A stretch of DNA of 8,896 nucleotides, from NCBI GenBank assembly GCA_024709705.1, contig JANJWE010000322.1:1-8896 (forward strand). The letters run 5' to 3'. Each line of letters starts with the position of its first letter. Position 1 is the first letter of the stretch. The position numbers and the translations under genes are program-made. The notes beneath the pieces were generated by a model, which ran no database searches, was not told the DNA's origin, and was given only the letters and a program-made list of their open reading frames with translations. The DNA comes from Flavobacterium sp. Lineage in GTDB: Bacteria > Bacteroidota > Bacteroidia > Flavobacteriales > Flavobacteriaceae. Shown one piece after another: positions 1-6,585 of this stretch.

Positions 1-2
1 GA

Positions 3-503
3 GCAATTGATGCCCGTTTTCATCCGTCCATTTTAAAAGGGGTAATGGAAAAAATGCAAGAAGGACCACTCACCGGTTCCCACGTTCAAGATGTTGGCGT
101 TTTGGTATATGATGGAAAAATGCATGCGGTTGACATAAATGATTTGTCTTTTAAAATTGCCGGAATGATGGCGTTTAAAGAAAATTTTGTCAATGCCAAT
201 CCCCAATTATTAGAACCCATAAATGCGGTTACTATTGTTACACCGGATGATATTACCGGGTCTGTAATGAGTGCCATTCAATCGCATCGTTCTATGGTGG
301 AAGGTATGGATGCCGAAGGGCATTTTACTAAAATCAAAGCATTAATTCCAGTTGCAGAAATGCATGATTTTATGGGAGCTGTTCGTTCGTTATCACAAGG
401 TAGAGCCAAATTGAGTATGGAGTTTTCGCATTACGAGAAAGTGCCCTATGAGATTCAAGAGAAATTGATTCAAAATTTCAAAACCGAACTTCAAGAAGTC
501 TAA
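3..503 (+). CDS. EF-G-type translation GTPase, C-terminal fragment (domains IV-V); 5' end outside window
   Basis: This is the last 166 codons of an elongation factor G family protein, open from base 3 to the TAA at 501-503. The internal ATG at 45 is not the real start, because homologous sequence continues upstream of it. Numbered from the first complete codon, the fragment shows an end-of-domain-IV pattern (LVYDGK, VDINDLSFKIAGMMAFKE, then LLEPI) followed by domain V (VTPDDITGSVMSAIQSHR, VEGMDAEG, IPVAEMHDF, RSLSQGRAKLSMEFSHYEKVP). These match EF-G landmarks such as GQIEGM, VPLAEM and QGRG-SMEF-HYE-VP. The longer domain IV segment (GPLTGSHVQDV) and divergent wording suggest the EF-G-like paralogue many Bacteroidota carry beside the main FusA; that subtype is inference. 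EF-G proteins bind GTP and the ribosome and act in translocation or ribosome recycling. The GTPase domain is not in the window. The gene converges on the - strand genes and has its own terminator. Confidence 0.88.
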   Translation, partial: AIDARFHPSILKGVMEKMQEGPLTGSHVQDVGVLVYDGKMHAVDINDLSFKIAGMMAFKENFVNANPQLLEPINAVTIVTPDDITGSVMSAIQSHRSMVEGMDAEGHFTKIKALIPVAEMHDFMGAVRSLSQGRAKLSMEFSHYEKVPYEIQEKLIQNFKTELQEV

Positions 504-527
504 ATGTTTTATAGAAAAGTAAAAGAT

Positions 528-553
528 AAGCCCGATTAGCGTCGGGCTTTTTT
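528..553 (+). terminator. Rho-independent terminator of the EF-G-type gene, possibly bidirectional
   Basis: An 8-bp perfect stem (AAGCCCGA at 528-535 with TCGGGCTT at 542-549) has a 6-nt loop and runs into a T6 tract at 548-553. It lies 24 nt after the EF-G stop codon. Its last bases overlap the stop codon (552-554) of the converging TPR gene. On the - strand the tail after the hairpin is only moderately T-rich (TTATCTTTTACTTTT), so it may also end that transcript, with lower efficiency. Confidence 0.88.
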
Positions 554-1160
554 AGTAAAAGGATTTAAAATCACTCTGTTTTGATTCGTTGGGAAATTTA
601 AGTAGTGTTTCTTCTAACTGTTTTTTACCTTCCTCACAAAGCAAATGGTCATATCTGCATAAATAACTATACGCCAAACTTATTCTGTAATGGATGAAAT
701 AATGAGTCGAATCGAGCTCTAATGCTTTATTGTATTGAAAAAGAGCATTTTCAAACTTTCCTTGGTTTAGCCAATCATCTCCATCTTCTATATAAAAAAT
801 GATTTTTTTACTAATGGAGTTTTGAAATAGCTCACTCTTTTCTGTAAATGGATTATTCTCATTTCGTATGTTATTTCCAAAAAGAAGATAGGTTAACCAA
901 AAGGCAGGTGTTGATACAAGAAGAAAAAGAAAAATAAGGAATCGAAAATTCGCTTTTTTTTTCTTTTGTAATCGGAGTCTTATTTCCTCTAATAATTCTG
1001 GAGTAGCTGATTTATAATCGATAAATTCTTCTGGGTCTTTGTCTTGAAATGAACCTATATACTCCTTCTTAGATGAGAACATAGATTTTCTTTTACCGAT
1101 TAATGCTCTATTATTTTTCATAATAGTATTCATCGATTGTACACTGCCAAATCCACCCAT
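552..1160 (-). CDS. Membrane-anchored TPR protein of unknown function
   Basis: This 202-residue protein has three visible parts. Residues 1-70 are basic and presumably cytoplasmic, opening with MGGFGSVQSMN and followed by Lys/Arg-rich stretches. Residues 72-94 form a hydrophobic transmembrane helix flanked by KKKK on the N-terminal side, which predicts N-in/C-out topology. Residues 124-192 contain one clear TPR unit (GDDWLNQGKFENALFQYNKALELD, about 126-150) and a second, degenerate one (ISLAYSYLCRY, then EETLLKFPN). TPR units usually bind proteins, so a scaffolding role at the membrane is plausible but not shown. The ATG at 1160 is the first in frame. The gene lies 71 nt after hemN with no hairpin between, so it may be read from the hemN transcript. 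I do not recognise a named family, although the Gly-rich opening resembles other small flavobacterial proteins I recall. Confidence 0.75.
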   Translation of the reverse strand: MGGFGSVQSMNTIMKNNRALIGKRKSMFSSKKEYIGSFQDKDPEEFIDYKSATPELLEEIRLRLQKKKKANFRFLIFLFLLVSTPAFWLTYLLFGNNIRNENNPFTEKSELFQNSISKKIIFYIEDGDDWLNQGKFENALFQYNKALELDSTHYFIHYRISLAYSYLCRYDHLLCEEGKKQLEETLLKFPNESKQSDFKSFY

Positions 1161-1231
1161 GATTGAAAGAGTTTATATGGATTTTACGCGAAAAAAAGGG
1201 TATTAGTTACAAAGAAGTACGAAAAAATAAA

Positions 1232-2590
1232 TCATACCGTCATTGAAAATAAGGCTGTTTCCGGTTGATTACGAGTCATTCTCAAATCAAAGGCCATACA
1301 AATATTACGTACAAAAGGTTTTCCTTTCTCTGTAACGGTTAAAGTATTCTCTGTAATTTGAACCAATCCATCTTTTTTTATCTCTTCCAAACGTTCAATA
1401 ACATGGGGAATTTCAGAAAAATACGTTCCGTAATCTGTCCACGAGGTATGAAAATGGCACATTAAATTCAGTATGTGTTTCCGTATTACAATGTCTTCAG
1501 CATTAAGAATATGCCCCCGAAATACAGGTAAGTCATTTTGGGCCAAAGCATCATAATAATCTTCTAAGGTTTTTACATTTTGGGCAAAACTATACCAACT
1601 ATCACTAATGGATGAAACCCCCAAACCAATCATTACTTGAGTTTTGGATGAAGTATAACCCATGAAGTTGCGGTGTAATTTTCCGTTTTTAAACGATTGA
1701 TACAAACTGTCGCTTCCTAATGCAAAATGATCCATCCCAATTTCATGATATCCGTTTTCAGACAGACGTTTTTTACCCATTTCATATAGCAATCTTTTTT
1801 CTTCATCTTGAGGCAAATCGTCATCTTTAAATCCGCGTTGGCCGTTTCCTTTGATCCAAGGCACATGAGCATAACTGTAAAAAGCCAAACGATCGGGTTG
1901 TAACGAATTGGTCTTGTCTATAGTATCTATTACATCATGCAGTCTTTGAAAGGGCAACCCAAAAATCAAATCGTGACCAATGGAAGTATAACCTATTTCA
2001 CGAGCCCAAAAGGTAACTTTGGCAACATTGTGAAAAGGTTGTATGCGGTGTATCGCCTTTTGAACGGTATCTGAATAATCTTGAACGCCAAAACTCACCC
2101 TGCGAAATCCTAAATCGTAAAGTTTTTGCAAATGAGCTCTACTTGTATTATTGGGATGGCCTTCAAAACTGAATTCATGTTCCGGATGCTTGAGAGCATT
2201 TTCAAAAAGACCCTGTATTAAACGTTCTAAATTTTTGGGTGAAAAAAAAGTAGGGGTACCACCTCCCAAATGAATTTCTTTGATAATAGGCTTTTTGGGT
2301 AAGAGTTCACAGTACAATTGCCATTCTTTCAAAACGGCATCTATATAAGGATGTTCTACATCATGTCGTTTGGTAATGCGTTTGTTACACCCACAAAAGG
2401 TGCATAAACTTTCACAAAAGGGTAAATGAATATACAAACTAATGCCTTCGGAAGCATTGCTTTCTGAAAACGACCTAACCAAAGTTTCTTTCCAAAGTGA
2501 AGTAGTAAAACTTCCCTCTTCCCAATAGGGTACAGTAGGATAACTGGTGTATCGTGGTCCCGGGACATTATATTTTTGTATTAAAGACAT
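1232..2590 (-). CDS. hemN: Oxygen-independent coproporphyrinogen III oxidase (radical SAM)
   Basis: HemN converts coproporphyrinogen III to protoporphyrinogen IX without oxygen by two SAM-dependent oxidative decarboxylations in haem synthesis, in the cytoplasm. From the ATG at 2590 the protein has 452 residues, close to the usual 450-460. It shows the N-terminal KYNVPGPRYTSYPT (6-19), the radical-SAM cluster motif with the conserved preceding tyrosine (Y53, then C59xxxC63xxC66xC68), GGGTP at 109-113, GVQD at 168-171, HDLIFGLP at 206-213, and the HemN-specific GMDHFA (285-290) and GYTSS region. The CxxxCxxCxC pattern separates true HemN from HemW-like proteins, which usually lack the fourth Cys. 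The frame stays open upstream to a TTG at 2671, adding 27 residues, but that start lies inside the neighbouring terminator, is not ATG, and adds nothing HemN-like. A promoter-like element at 2624-2631 sits downstream of it. The start at 2590 is therefore preferred. Confidence 0.95.
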   Translation of the reverse strand: MSLIQKYNVPGPRYTSYPTVPYWEEGSFTTSLWKETLVRSFSESNASEGISLYIHLPFCESLCTFCGCNKRITKRHDVEHPYIDAVLKEWQLYCELLPKKPIIKEIHLGGGTPTFFSPKNLERLIQGLFENALKHPEHEFSFEGHPNNTSRAHLQKLYDLGFRRVSFGVQDYSDTVQKAIHRIQPFHNVAKVTFWAREIGYTSIGHDLIFGLPFQRLHDVIDTIDKTNSLQPDRLAFYSYAHVPWIKGNGQRGFKDDDLPQDEEKRLLYEMGKKRLSENGYHEIGMDHFALGSDSLYQSFKNGKLHRNFMGYTSSKTQVMIGLGVSSISDSWYSFAQNVKTLEDYYDALAQNDLPVFRGHILNAEDIVIRKHILNLMCHFHTSWTDYGTYFSEIPHVIERLEEIKKDGLVQITENTLTVTEKGKPFVRNICMAFDLRMTRNQPETALFSMTV

Positions 2591-2623
2591 AAAGCTAAAT
2601 TGTGTTTTACTTGAATTCCATAT

Positions 2624-2631
2624 CAAAGGTA
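2624..2631 (-). promoter_or_regulatory. Candidate Bacteroidota -7 promoter element for hemN
   Basis: The - strand reads TACCTTTG, an exact match to the TAnnTTTG -7 consensus used by the Bacteroidota primary sigma factor. Transcription would start near 2617, giving a leader of about 25-30 nt before the ATG at 2590. The expected -33 TTTG is not present at normal spacing; a T6 run is found there, and a TTTG occurs only 9 bp upstream. The call rests mainly on the -7 match and position. Confidence 0.45.
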
Positions 2632-2669
2632 AGGGCGATTCAAAGAATAAAAAATGATAATTGTCATAC

Positions 2670-2700
2670 AAAAAAGAGACCCTTGTGAGGTCTCTTTTTT
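2670..2700 (-). terminator. Rho-independent terminator after the 162-residue membrane protein gene
   Basis: A 12-bp perfect stem pairs 2670-2681 with 2689-2700 around a 7-nt loop. The GC-containing core is GAGACC/GGTCTC, flanked by A6 on one side and T6 on the other. It begins right after the stop codon at 2702-2704 on the - strand. The A/T symmetry would let it work in either direction, although no + strand gene leads into it. The TTG start of the extended hemN frame falls inside it, which argues against that start. Confidence 0.85.
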
Positions 2701-2701
2701 A

Positions 2702-3190
2702 TTAAGCTATTGATTTTTGTATGATATCCAACCATTTTTCGGCCAATTGATTGTCTCTAAAATAGGTTATTTGGATAGGACGTTCATATTCAAAGTTGTA
2801 AAACAGCAAACGTTCCTTTTTTGGGGTTCCTTGTTTTTCTAAAAGAATTTCAACTTGAGTGGTAATTTCATTTCGATCTTTCACTTGTGAAGGTTCCGTC
2901 TGTCGAACTAGGGAGGCTCTGTCAAATTCATTTAAATTTACAGCTGTAACCGTTTCAGGTTTTGTGTTTTGGTCTATCAAAACCAAAATTTTATGAGTTG
3001 GGTCAAATGCCACAATTTTTTGGTTTATTTCGTCCTTTTCGGTGAAAGATTTTGATGTTCCGTTACCATGGGTAGTAAGGATTTGATTAATTCTTTTTTT
3101 ACTGGTATTTTGATTTTTTAATAATAAGGCTATAGGTAATACAATGATAAGGATTAGAAATAATCCTATGATGTTTGTGGATGTTTCCAT
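2702..3190 (-). CDS. Small membrane-anchored protein of unknown function
   Basis: This 162-residue protein has one N-terminal hydrophobic helix (about residues 7-24, IIGLFLILIIVLPIALLL) followed by a Lys/Asn-containing segment and a soluble domain of about 110 residues. The lack of a cleavage site and the positive charge just after the helix (KNQNTSKKR) suggest an anchor with the soluble part in the cytoplasm. The C-terminal domain alternates short hydrophobic strands (IVAFD, ILVLID, VEILLE, LLFYNFEY, ITYF) and ends in an amphipathic helix (AEKWLDIIQKSI). That layout would suit a small beta fold such as a PH-like domain, but this is a guess from pattern only. The gene starts with ATG, follows the secreted-protein gene by 74 nt without a terminator, and ends at a strong hairpin, so the two probably share a transcript. 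I do not recognise the family. Confidence 0.72.
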   Translation of the reverse strand: METSTNIIGLFLILIIVLPIALLLKNQNTSKKRINQILTTHGNGTSKSFTEKDEINQKIVAFDPTHKILVLIDQNTKPETVTAVNLNEFDRASLVRQTEPSQVKDRNEITTQVEILLEKQGTPKKERLLFYNFEYERPIQITYFRDNQLAEKWLDIIQKSIA

Positions 3191-3223
3191 TTTTAAAAAT
3201 TTTTAGTAATTATTCATTTTGTT

Positions 3224-3239
3224 GTCAATTGAAATTGAC
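3224..3239. promoter_or_regulatory. Short inverted repeat upstream of the 162-residue protein gene
   Basis: GTCAATT at 3224-3230 is matched exactly by AATTGAC at 3233-3239 across a 2-nt spacer. It lies 34 nt upstream of the ATG at 3190, in the gap after the preceding gene. The size and near-palindromic form fit a dimeric repressor site. The loop is too tight for a good hairpin and no T-run follows, so it is not a terminator. AT-rich DNA can produce such repeats by chance. Confidence 0.3.
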
Positions 3240-3264
3240 GAATATATTTTAAACAAAATGGGAA

Positions 3265-3612
3265 TTACCAATAAAAATGATAGGGGAAAAGCAAAACCGA
3301 AACATTTTGACATCGGTTTATATCTTGAGTGGAAAAAGGGATTGGCTTGGAAATTTCATGAAAGGATCCAAACGTAAACAAATTATCGGGTTGAGTAAAG
3401 CAGAGGTTTGTTGAAAAATGATTTTTTAATACTACCGATATTTGTGGTTCGCTAATGCGATTGGTAGTGGCAATTTGCTTTTGAACTGCTGTAGATTCAA
3501 CTGTTTCGGTGGGATGTGTAAAAATTTGTGTAGGGAAGGATATTGCTTGGGCATTCCAAAAGAAAGCCACAAACAACAGTAAAAGTCCCAAACTGTTTTT
3601 TACCCATTTCAT
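3265..3612 (-). CDS. Small secreted protein of unknown function
   Basis: From the ATG at 3612 this is a 115-residue protein with a classic signal peptide: basic start (MKWVKN), hydrophobic core LGLLLLFVAFFW, and a likely signal peptidase I site after AQA at residue 23. The mature part is about 92 residues, Thr/Ser/Gln-rich and aromatic, with two cysteines (71 and 101) that could form a disulfide in the periplasm, and it ends in LLFPYHFYW. No enzyme motif or lipobox is visible. The frame extends to a GTG at 3672, but those codons fall in the preceding terminator and would bury the signal peptide, so the ATG is chosen. It is followed by the membrane-anchored protein gene on the same strand. The aromatic ending resembles small flavobacterial exported proteins I recall, but I cannot name a family. 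The clear signal peptide supports a real gene. Confidence 0.65.
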   Translation of the reverse strand: MKWVKNSLGLLLLFVAFFWNAQAISFPTQIFTHPTETVESTAVQKQIATTNRISEPQISVVLKNHFSTNLCFTQPDNLFTFGSFHEISKPIPFSTQDINRCQNVSVLLFPYHFYW

Positions 3613-3662
3613 GGGGTAAAGGTAGAATTTATTTGAATCCAAAGTGTTAGAATTTACATAAA

Positions 3663-3691
3663 AAAAATCCACTTCTCTGAAGTGGATTTTT
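3663..3691 (-). terminator. Rho-independent terminator of the DUF349 gene
   Basis: A 12-bp perfect stem (3663-3674 with 3680-3691) encloses a 5-nt loop. The core is TCCACTT/AAGTGGA, flanked by an A5 and a T5 tract. It starts 3 nt after the TAG at 3695-3697 on the - strand. Because the A and T tracts are symmetric it could also stop + strand transcription. Confidence 0.87.
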
Positions 3692-3694
3692 AAA

Positions 3695-5683
3695 CTATTC
3701 TTGTGTTAAATTTCGAAGTTGAGCCAACTTGTCCTTCCAAGTTTTCAATTCGTCTTTATGTTTTTCAATATTTTTGAATACTTCTTTAACCAGTGGGTTG
3801 TCTTTTTTGGCATGAGTGAAAAATTGAATGTTATTTTCCAATTGGAATATTTCCGATTGTACTTCTTCTATTTTTCGTATGATAAATATTTTTTCACTTT
3901 CTATTTTTCGGGCATCATCAGTACCGGCTAACTGTTCTATTTTGTTTGAGAAACGCATCATGTCGCTTTCTTTTTTACTCAAACTCAATTTTTCAAACAA
4001 GGTATCCAGTACTTTATTGAATTTACCTTCCACATGTCTTCTTGAAAAAGGAACTTTACCCAGAGTTTTCCAATGTTCAATGTGGGCTTTTATGGCGTCT
4101 AAGTCGGTTTTATGATCACCCACCAATTCAAAATCTTTCAGGCTTTCCAAATAGGCTTTTTTCTTTTCAAAAGCTTCAATTTCTTCAGAATTGGCTTCAT
4201 TTCGAACGGCTTTCATTCGGTCAAAATACTGATTGCAAGCTTCTTTGAATTCTTTCCAAACCTTATCCGAATATTTTCGAGGGACGTGTCCAATTTGTTT
4301 CCATTCTTCCTGGATTTGTTTCATCAATGGCGTTGTGGCTGCAAAATCTTCACTGGTACTCATAGACTTTGCTTTTTCAACCAAAGCCATTTTTTTATTC
4401 AAATTATCGGTTTGTTCTTTTTTGATGTCTTTATAAAAAGCGTTTTTGTGAGCATTAAAATTGCGAACTGCGGTTTTAAATTCTGCCCAAGTATCTTCAT
4501 TTACTTCACTGGGAACTTTACCGGCACTAAAAAATGCATTGCGAAGCGTTTCTACTTGGTCAATTAAATTTTGCCATTGACTATGAGCCGTAACTTCTTG
4601 AGTTGCTAATTTTTCAATTTCGGCAATTATCTCCTTTTTCTTTGCTAAATGAGCTAGTTCTTTTTCGCGTTGACCGGCAAACAAACTTTCTCTTTTATCA
4701 TGCATTTGTTTGGTTAGGGAACTGAATTGATTCCAGATTTCTTCACGATGTTCTCTATCTACAGGACCTATGTCTTCTTTCCAAATGCGATGTAAATCCT
4801 GAAGTTCTCTAAAGGCTTTGGTTACGTCTTCTTCCTGAAGCAATTCTTCAACTCGGCTGATTATTTTTTGTTTTTGTTCCAAATTGTGTTTGAAATCCAA
4901 ATCACGAGCTTCACGGTCTAGGTGCAAATAATCATAAAAGTTTTCTACGTGAAAATGGTAGTTATTCCAGACATGATTGTACTTGTCTCTAGGTATCGGA
5001 CCAATTGTTCTCCACTCTTCTCGTAACTCATTAAAGTGTTTTAGCGTATCTTTAATGTTTTCTTGAGGGTTAATGAGGTTTTTGATCTCTTCTACAATTT
5101 CCAAACGTCTGTTGAGGTTTGCTTGTAAATTGTTTTGTAAACTTTTAAAATGAGCGTTCTGTTTGGATCTAATTTGTTTGTAAACCGAATCAAATGTATT
5201 TTTTAAAGGCAAATGGTATTCAAATTCTTCGTTAGGATCTGAGTTTTCGGCCAAGAATTCATCTCTTTTTTCATCAATAAAATGTGTGTATTTTGAAAGA
5301 AATTCTTTTTTTATTTCTTCTACGTGTTCCTTGACAGACATTACTTTGTCAACTTCAGAAAGTTTTTCCAATTCAGAAACTAAAGCTTCCATACTCATGG
5401 CTGCATAATCCAATAAAGGAATGCTGTGACGCTCTTTTAAGGTTTCGTCTTCACTTTCTTCAGCGTTAGATTCGTCTATAGCAGCAACAACGGCATCATT
5501 CCCCGAAGACGGTATTGAAGTTTCTTCTTTTTCGGTTTCGGATTCACTTTCACTTTCAATTGCAGAAGTTTCTTCTGAAACCAATGTTGAGGTTTCAGTT
5601 GGCTCCATAGCTAATTGATTTTCTGAGTTTCCATCTGTCTCTAAATTTTCAGAAGACAGGTTATCATTCTTTTCGTCTAACAT
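3695..5683 (-). CDS. DUF349 repeat protein, acidic and coiled-coil
   Basis: This 662-residue soluble protein is built almost wholly of charged helices. Residues 1-85 are a low-complexity acidic tail rich in Ser, Glu and Thr, with SESESE near 43-50. About residues 95-210 are helical and coiled-coil. Five DUF349-type units follow, each centred on W-x-x-(I/L)-G-x-(V/I)-P and a helix with a second aromatic: W224/G228, W301/G306 (one extra residue, following Pro lost), F384/G388 (Trp replaced), W461/G465 and W538/G542. Residues 595-660 form a final coiled coil. Multi-unit DUF349 proteins are widespread in Bacteroidota and Actinobacteria; I know of no settled biochemical role. There is no signal peptide or membrane segment, so it is probably cytoplasmic. 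It has its own promoter and terminator, implying a single-gene transcript. The ATG at 5683 is followed directly by the acidic tail and is the first in frame. Confidence 0.92.
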   Translation of the reverse strand: MLDEKNDNLSSENLETDGNSENQLAMEPTETSTLVSEETSAIESESESETEKEETSIPSSGNDAVVAAIDESNAEESEDETLKERHSIPLLDYAAMSMEALVSELEKLSEVDKVMSVKEHVEEIKKEFLSKYTHFIDEKRDEFLAENSDPNEEFEYHLPLKNTFDSVYKQIRSKQNAHFKSLQNNLQANLNRRLEIVEEIKNLINPQENIKDTLKHFNELREEWRTIGPIPRDKYNHVWNNYHFHVENFYDYLHLDREARDLDFKHNLEQKQKIISRVEELLQEEDVTKAFRELQDLHRIWKEDIGPVDREHREEIWNQFSSLTKQMHDKRESLFAGQREKELAHLAKKKEIIAEIEKLATQEVTAHSQWQNLIDQVETLRNAFFSAGKVPSEVNEDTWAEFKTAVRNFNAHKNAFYKDIKKEQTDNLNKKMALVEKAKSMSTSEDFAATTPLMKQIQEEWKQIGHVPRKYSDKVWKEFKEACNQYFDRMKAVRNEANSEEIEAFEKKKAYLESLKDFELVGDHKTDLDAIKAHIEHWKTLGKVPFSRRHVEGKFNKVLDTLFEKLSLSKKESDMMRFSNKIEQLAGTDDARKIESEKIFIIRKIEEVQSEIFQLENNIQFFTHAKKDNPLVKEVFKNIEKHKDELKTWKDKLAQLRNLTQE

Positions 5684-5715
5684 TGTGTTAATGTGTGAGG
5701 TTCGTAATTAAAGGC

Positions 5716-5747
5716 GAAAGATACTAAAGTGTTCTCAAAAATTCAAA
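5716..5747 (-). promoter_or_regulatory. Bacteroidota-type promoter for the DUF349 gene
   Basis: On the - strand TTTG (5744-5747) is followed by a 20-nt spacer and TATCTTTC (5716-5723). This fits the Bacteroidota TTTG / TAnnTTTG promoter with one mismatch at the last -7 base. Transcription would begin near 5709, giving a leader of about 25 nt before the ATG at 5683. A 7-bp inverted repeat (AATCCTA, 5750-5756 and 5773-5779) lies just upstream of the -33 element and could be a regulator site or chance. Confidence 0.55.
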
Positions 5748-5829
5748 GAAATCCTATTTTTTTGTACCCATTTAGGATTGAAAAATACTTAAAAAGAGAG
5801 GATTATCTCAATTTCAGACTTGTTTTGGG

Positions 5830-6585
5830 TTACTTGTTCCATATTTTCCATCCTTTTTCAGCTTGATATACTAACATATCATATCCGTTTTGAGTAACCG
5901 CTTGTTGAGCTTTGGCACGTTTTAAAAATTCAGTTTCCGAAGGATTGTAAATCAAATCAAAAGCAATATGATCTTTGGTGAAAAAAGAATAGGGAATAGC
6001 AGGACAGTCTTCAACATTTGGGAAAGTTCCCAAGGGTGTACAGTTGATTATAATTTGATAATTGTCAAAAGTAGTGGCATTAATGTACTTATACAGTAAG
6101 GTGTTTTCTCCTGAATTTCGGGAAACAAAAGTATATAAAATCCCCAATTCTTCCAGAGCATATGCTACTGCTTTGGAGGCTCCTCCTGTACCCAAAATTA
6201 AAGCTTTTTGATGGTGTGGTTTCAGTAATTTTTGAATGGATTTTTTAAAACCATAGCAATCGGTATTGTAGCCTTTTAATTTGCCGTTTGGTAAAATTTT
6301 GATACAGTTGACGGCTCCAATTTCTTGTGCTTTTCGGCTCAGTTTATCCAAAAAAGGAGTTATTTTTTCTTTGTAAGGAATAGTCACATTTATTCCGTAT
6401 AAATTGGGATTTTCTTTCAAAATATCCGGAAATTGATCTATTGACTTGAGATCAAAATTCACATAGCCGCAATCATTTAAGGACTCCGTTTTGAATTTTT
6501 CAGTAAAATAATTTCGGGAAAAGGAGTATCCGATGTTTTTTCCGATTAAACCAAAAAGTCTATTTTTTTCTTGTTTTTGCTCCAT
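5830..6585 (-). CDS. aroE: Shikimate dehydrogenase (NADP-dependent)
   Basis: AroE reduces 3-dehydroshikimate to shikimate with NADPH, a late step of the chorismate pathway to aromatic amino acids, in the cytoplasm. The 251-residue protein is slightly shorter than E. coli AroE (272). It shows the substrate-binding YSFS (20-23), NVTIPYKE with the catalytic lysine K72, GAVN (90-93), NTD with the catalytic aspartate D109, the Rossmann glycine loop LGTGGASKA (131-139), VSR (154-156) for the NADP phosphate, NCTPLG (181-186), DLIYNPSET (210-218) and the closing NGYDMLVYQ (233-241). Position 24 is Arg (YSFSRNYF) where many AroE have Pro (YSLSP). The start ATG overlaps the end of the upstream DUF368 gene by 26 nt; no other ATG precedes the conserved FGLIG, so the overlap is probably real and suggests translational coupling. 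No strong terminator follows. Confidence 0.96.
   Translation of the reverse strand: MEQKQEKNRLFGLIGKNIGYSFSRNYFTEKFKTESLNDCGYVNFDLKSIDQFPDILKENPNLYGINVTIPYKEKITPFLDKLSRKAQEIGAVNCIKILPNGKLKGYNTDCYGFKKSIQKLLKPHHQKALILGTGGASKAVAYALEELGILYTFVSRNSGENTLLYKYINATTFDNYQIIINCTPLGTFPNVEDCPAIPYSFFTKDHIAFDLIYNPSETEFLKRAKAQQAVTQNGYDMLVYQAEKGWKIWNK

Noticed and set aside
41..60. ATG at 45 as the start of the EF-G-type gene
   Set aside because: EF-G-like sequence (AIDARFHPSILKG) continues upstream in frame to the window edge, so the gene is truncated by the window.
1161..1231. Possible promoter or terminator between hemN and the TPR membrane protein gene
   Set aside because: No hairpin and no TTTG/TAnnTTTG pair at suitable spacing; only homopolymer runs are seen.
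2356..2568. 70-codon - strand frame inside hemN
   Set aside because: It lies fully within hemN in another frame and shows no independent motif.
3617..3624. TACCTTTA, a near -7 element just before the secreted protein ATG
   Set aside because: It would put the transcription start at the ATG itself and lacks a -33 element at normal spacing; probably chance or part of another promoter.
3265..3672. GTG start at 3672 for the small secreted protein
   Set aside because: It sits inside the terminator stem of the DUF349 gene and would place 20 residues before an evident signal peptide.
3719..4567. Several + strand reading frames of 67-151 codons opposite the DUF349 gene
   Set aside because: They are Phe/Ile-rich antisense readings of a Lys/Glu-rich coiled-coil gene and have no recognisable domain or start region.
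5791..5809. GAGA/TCTC mini-hairpin followed by T5 after aroE on the - strand
   Set aside because: A 4-bp stem is too weak to call as an intrinsic terminator.
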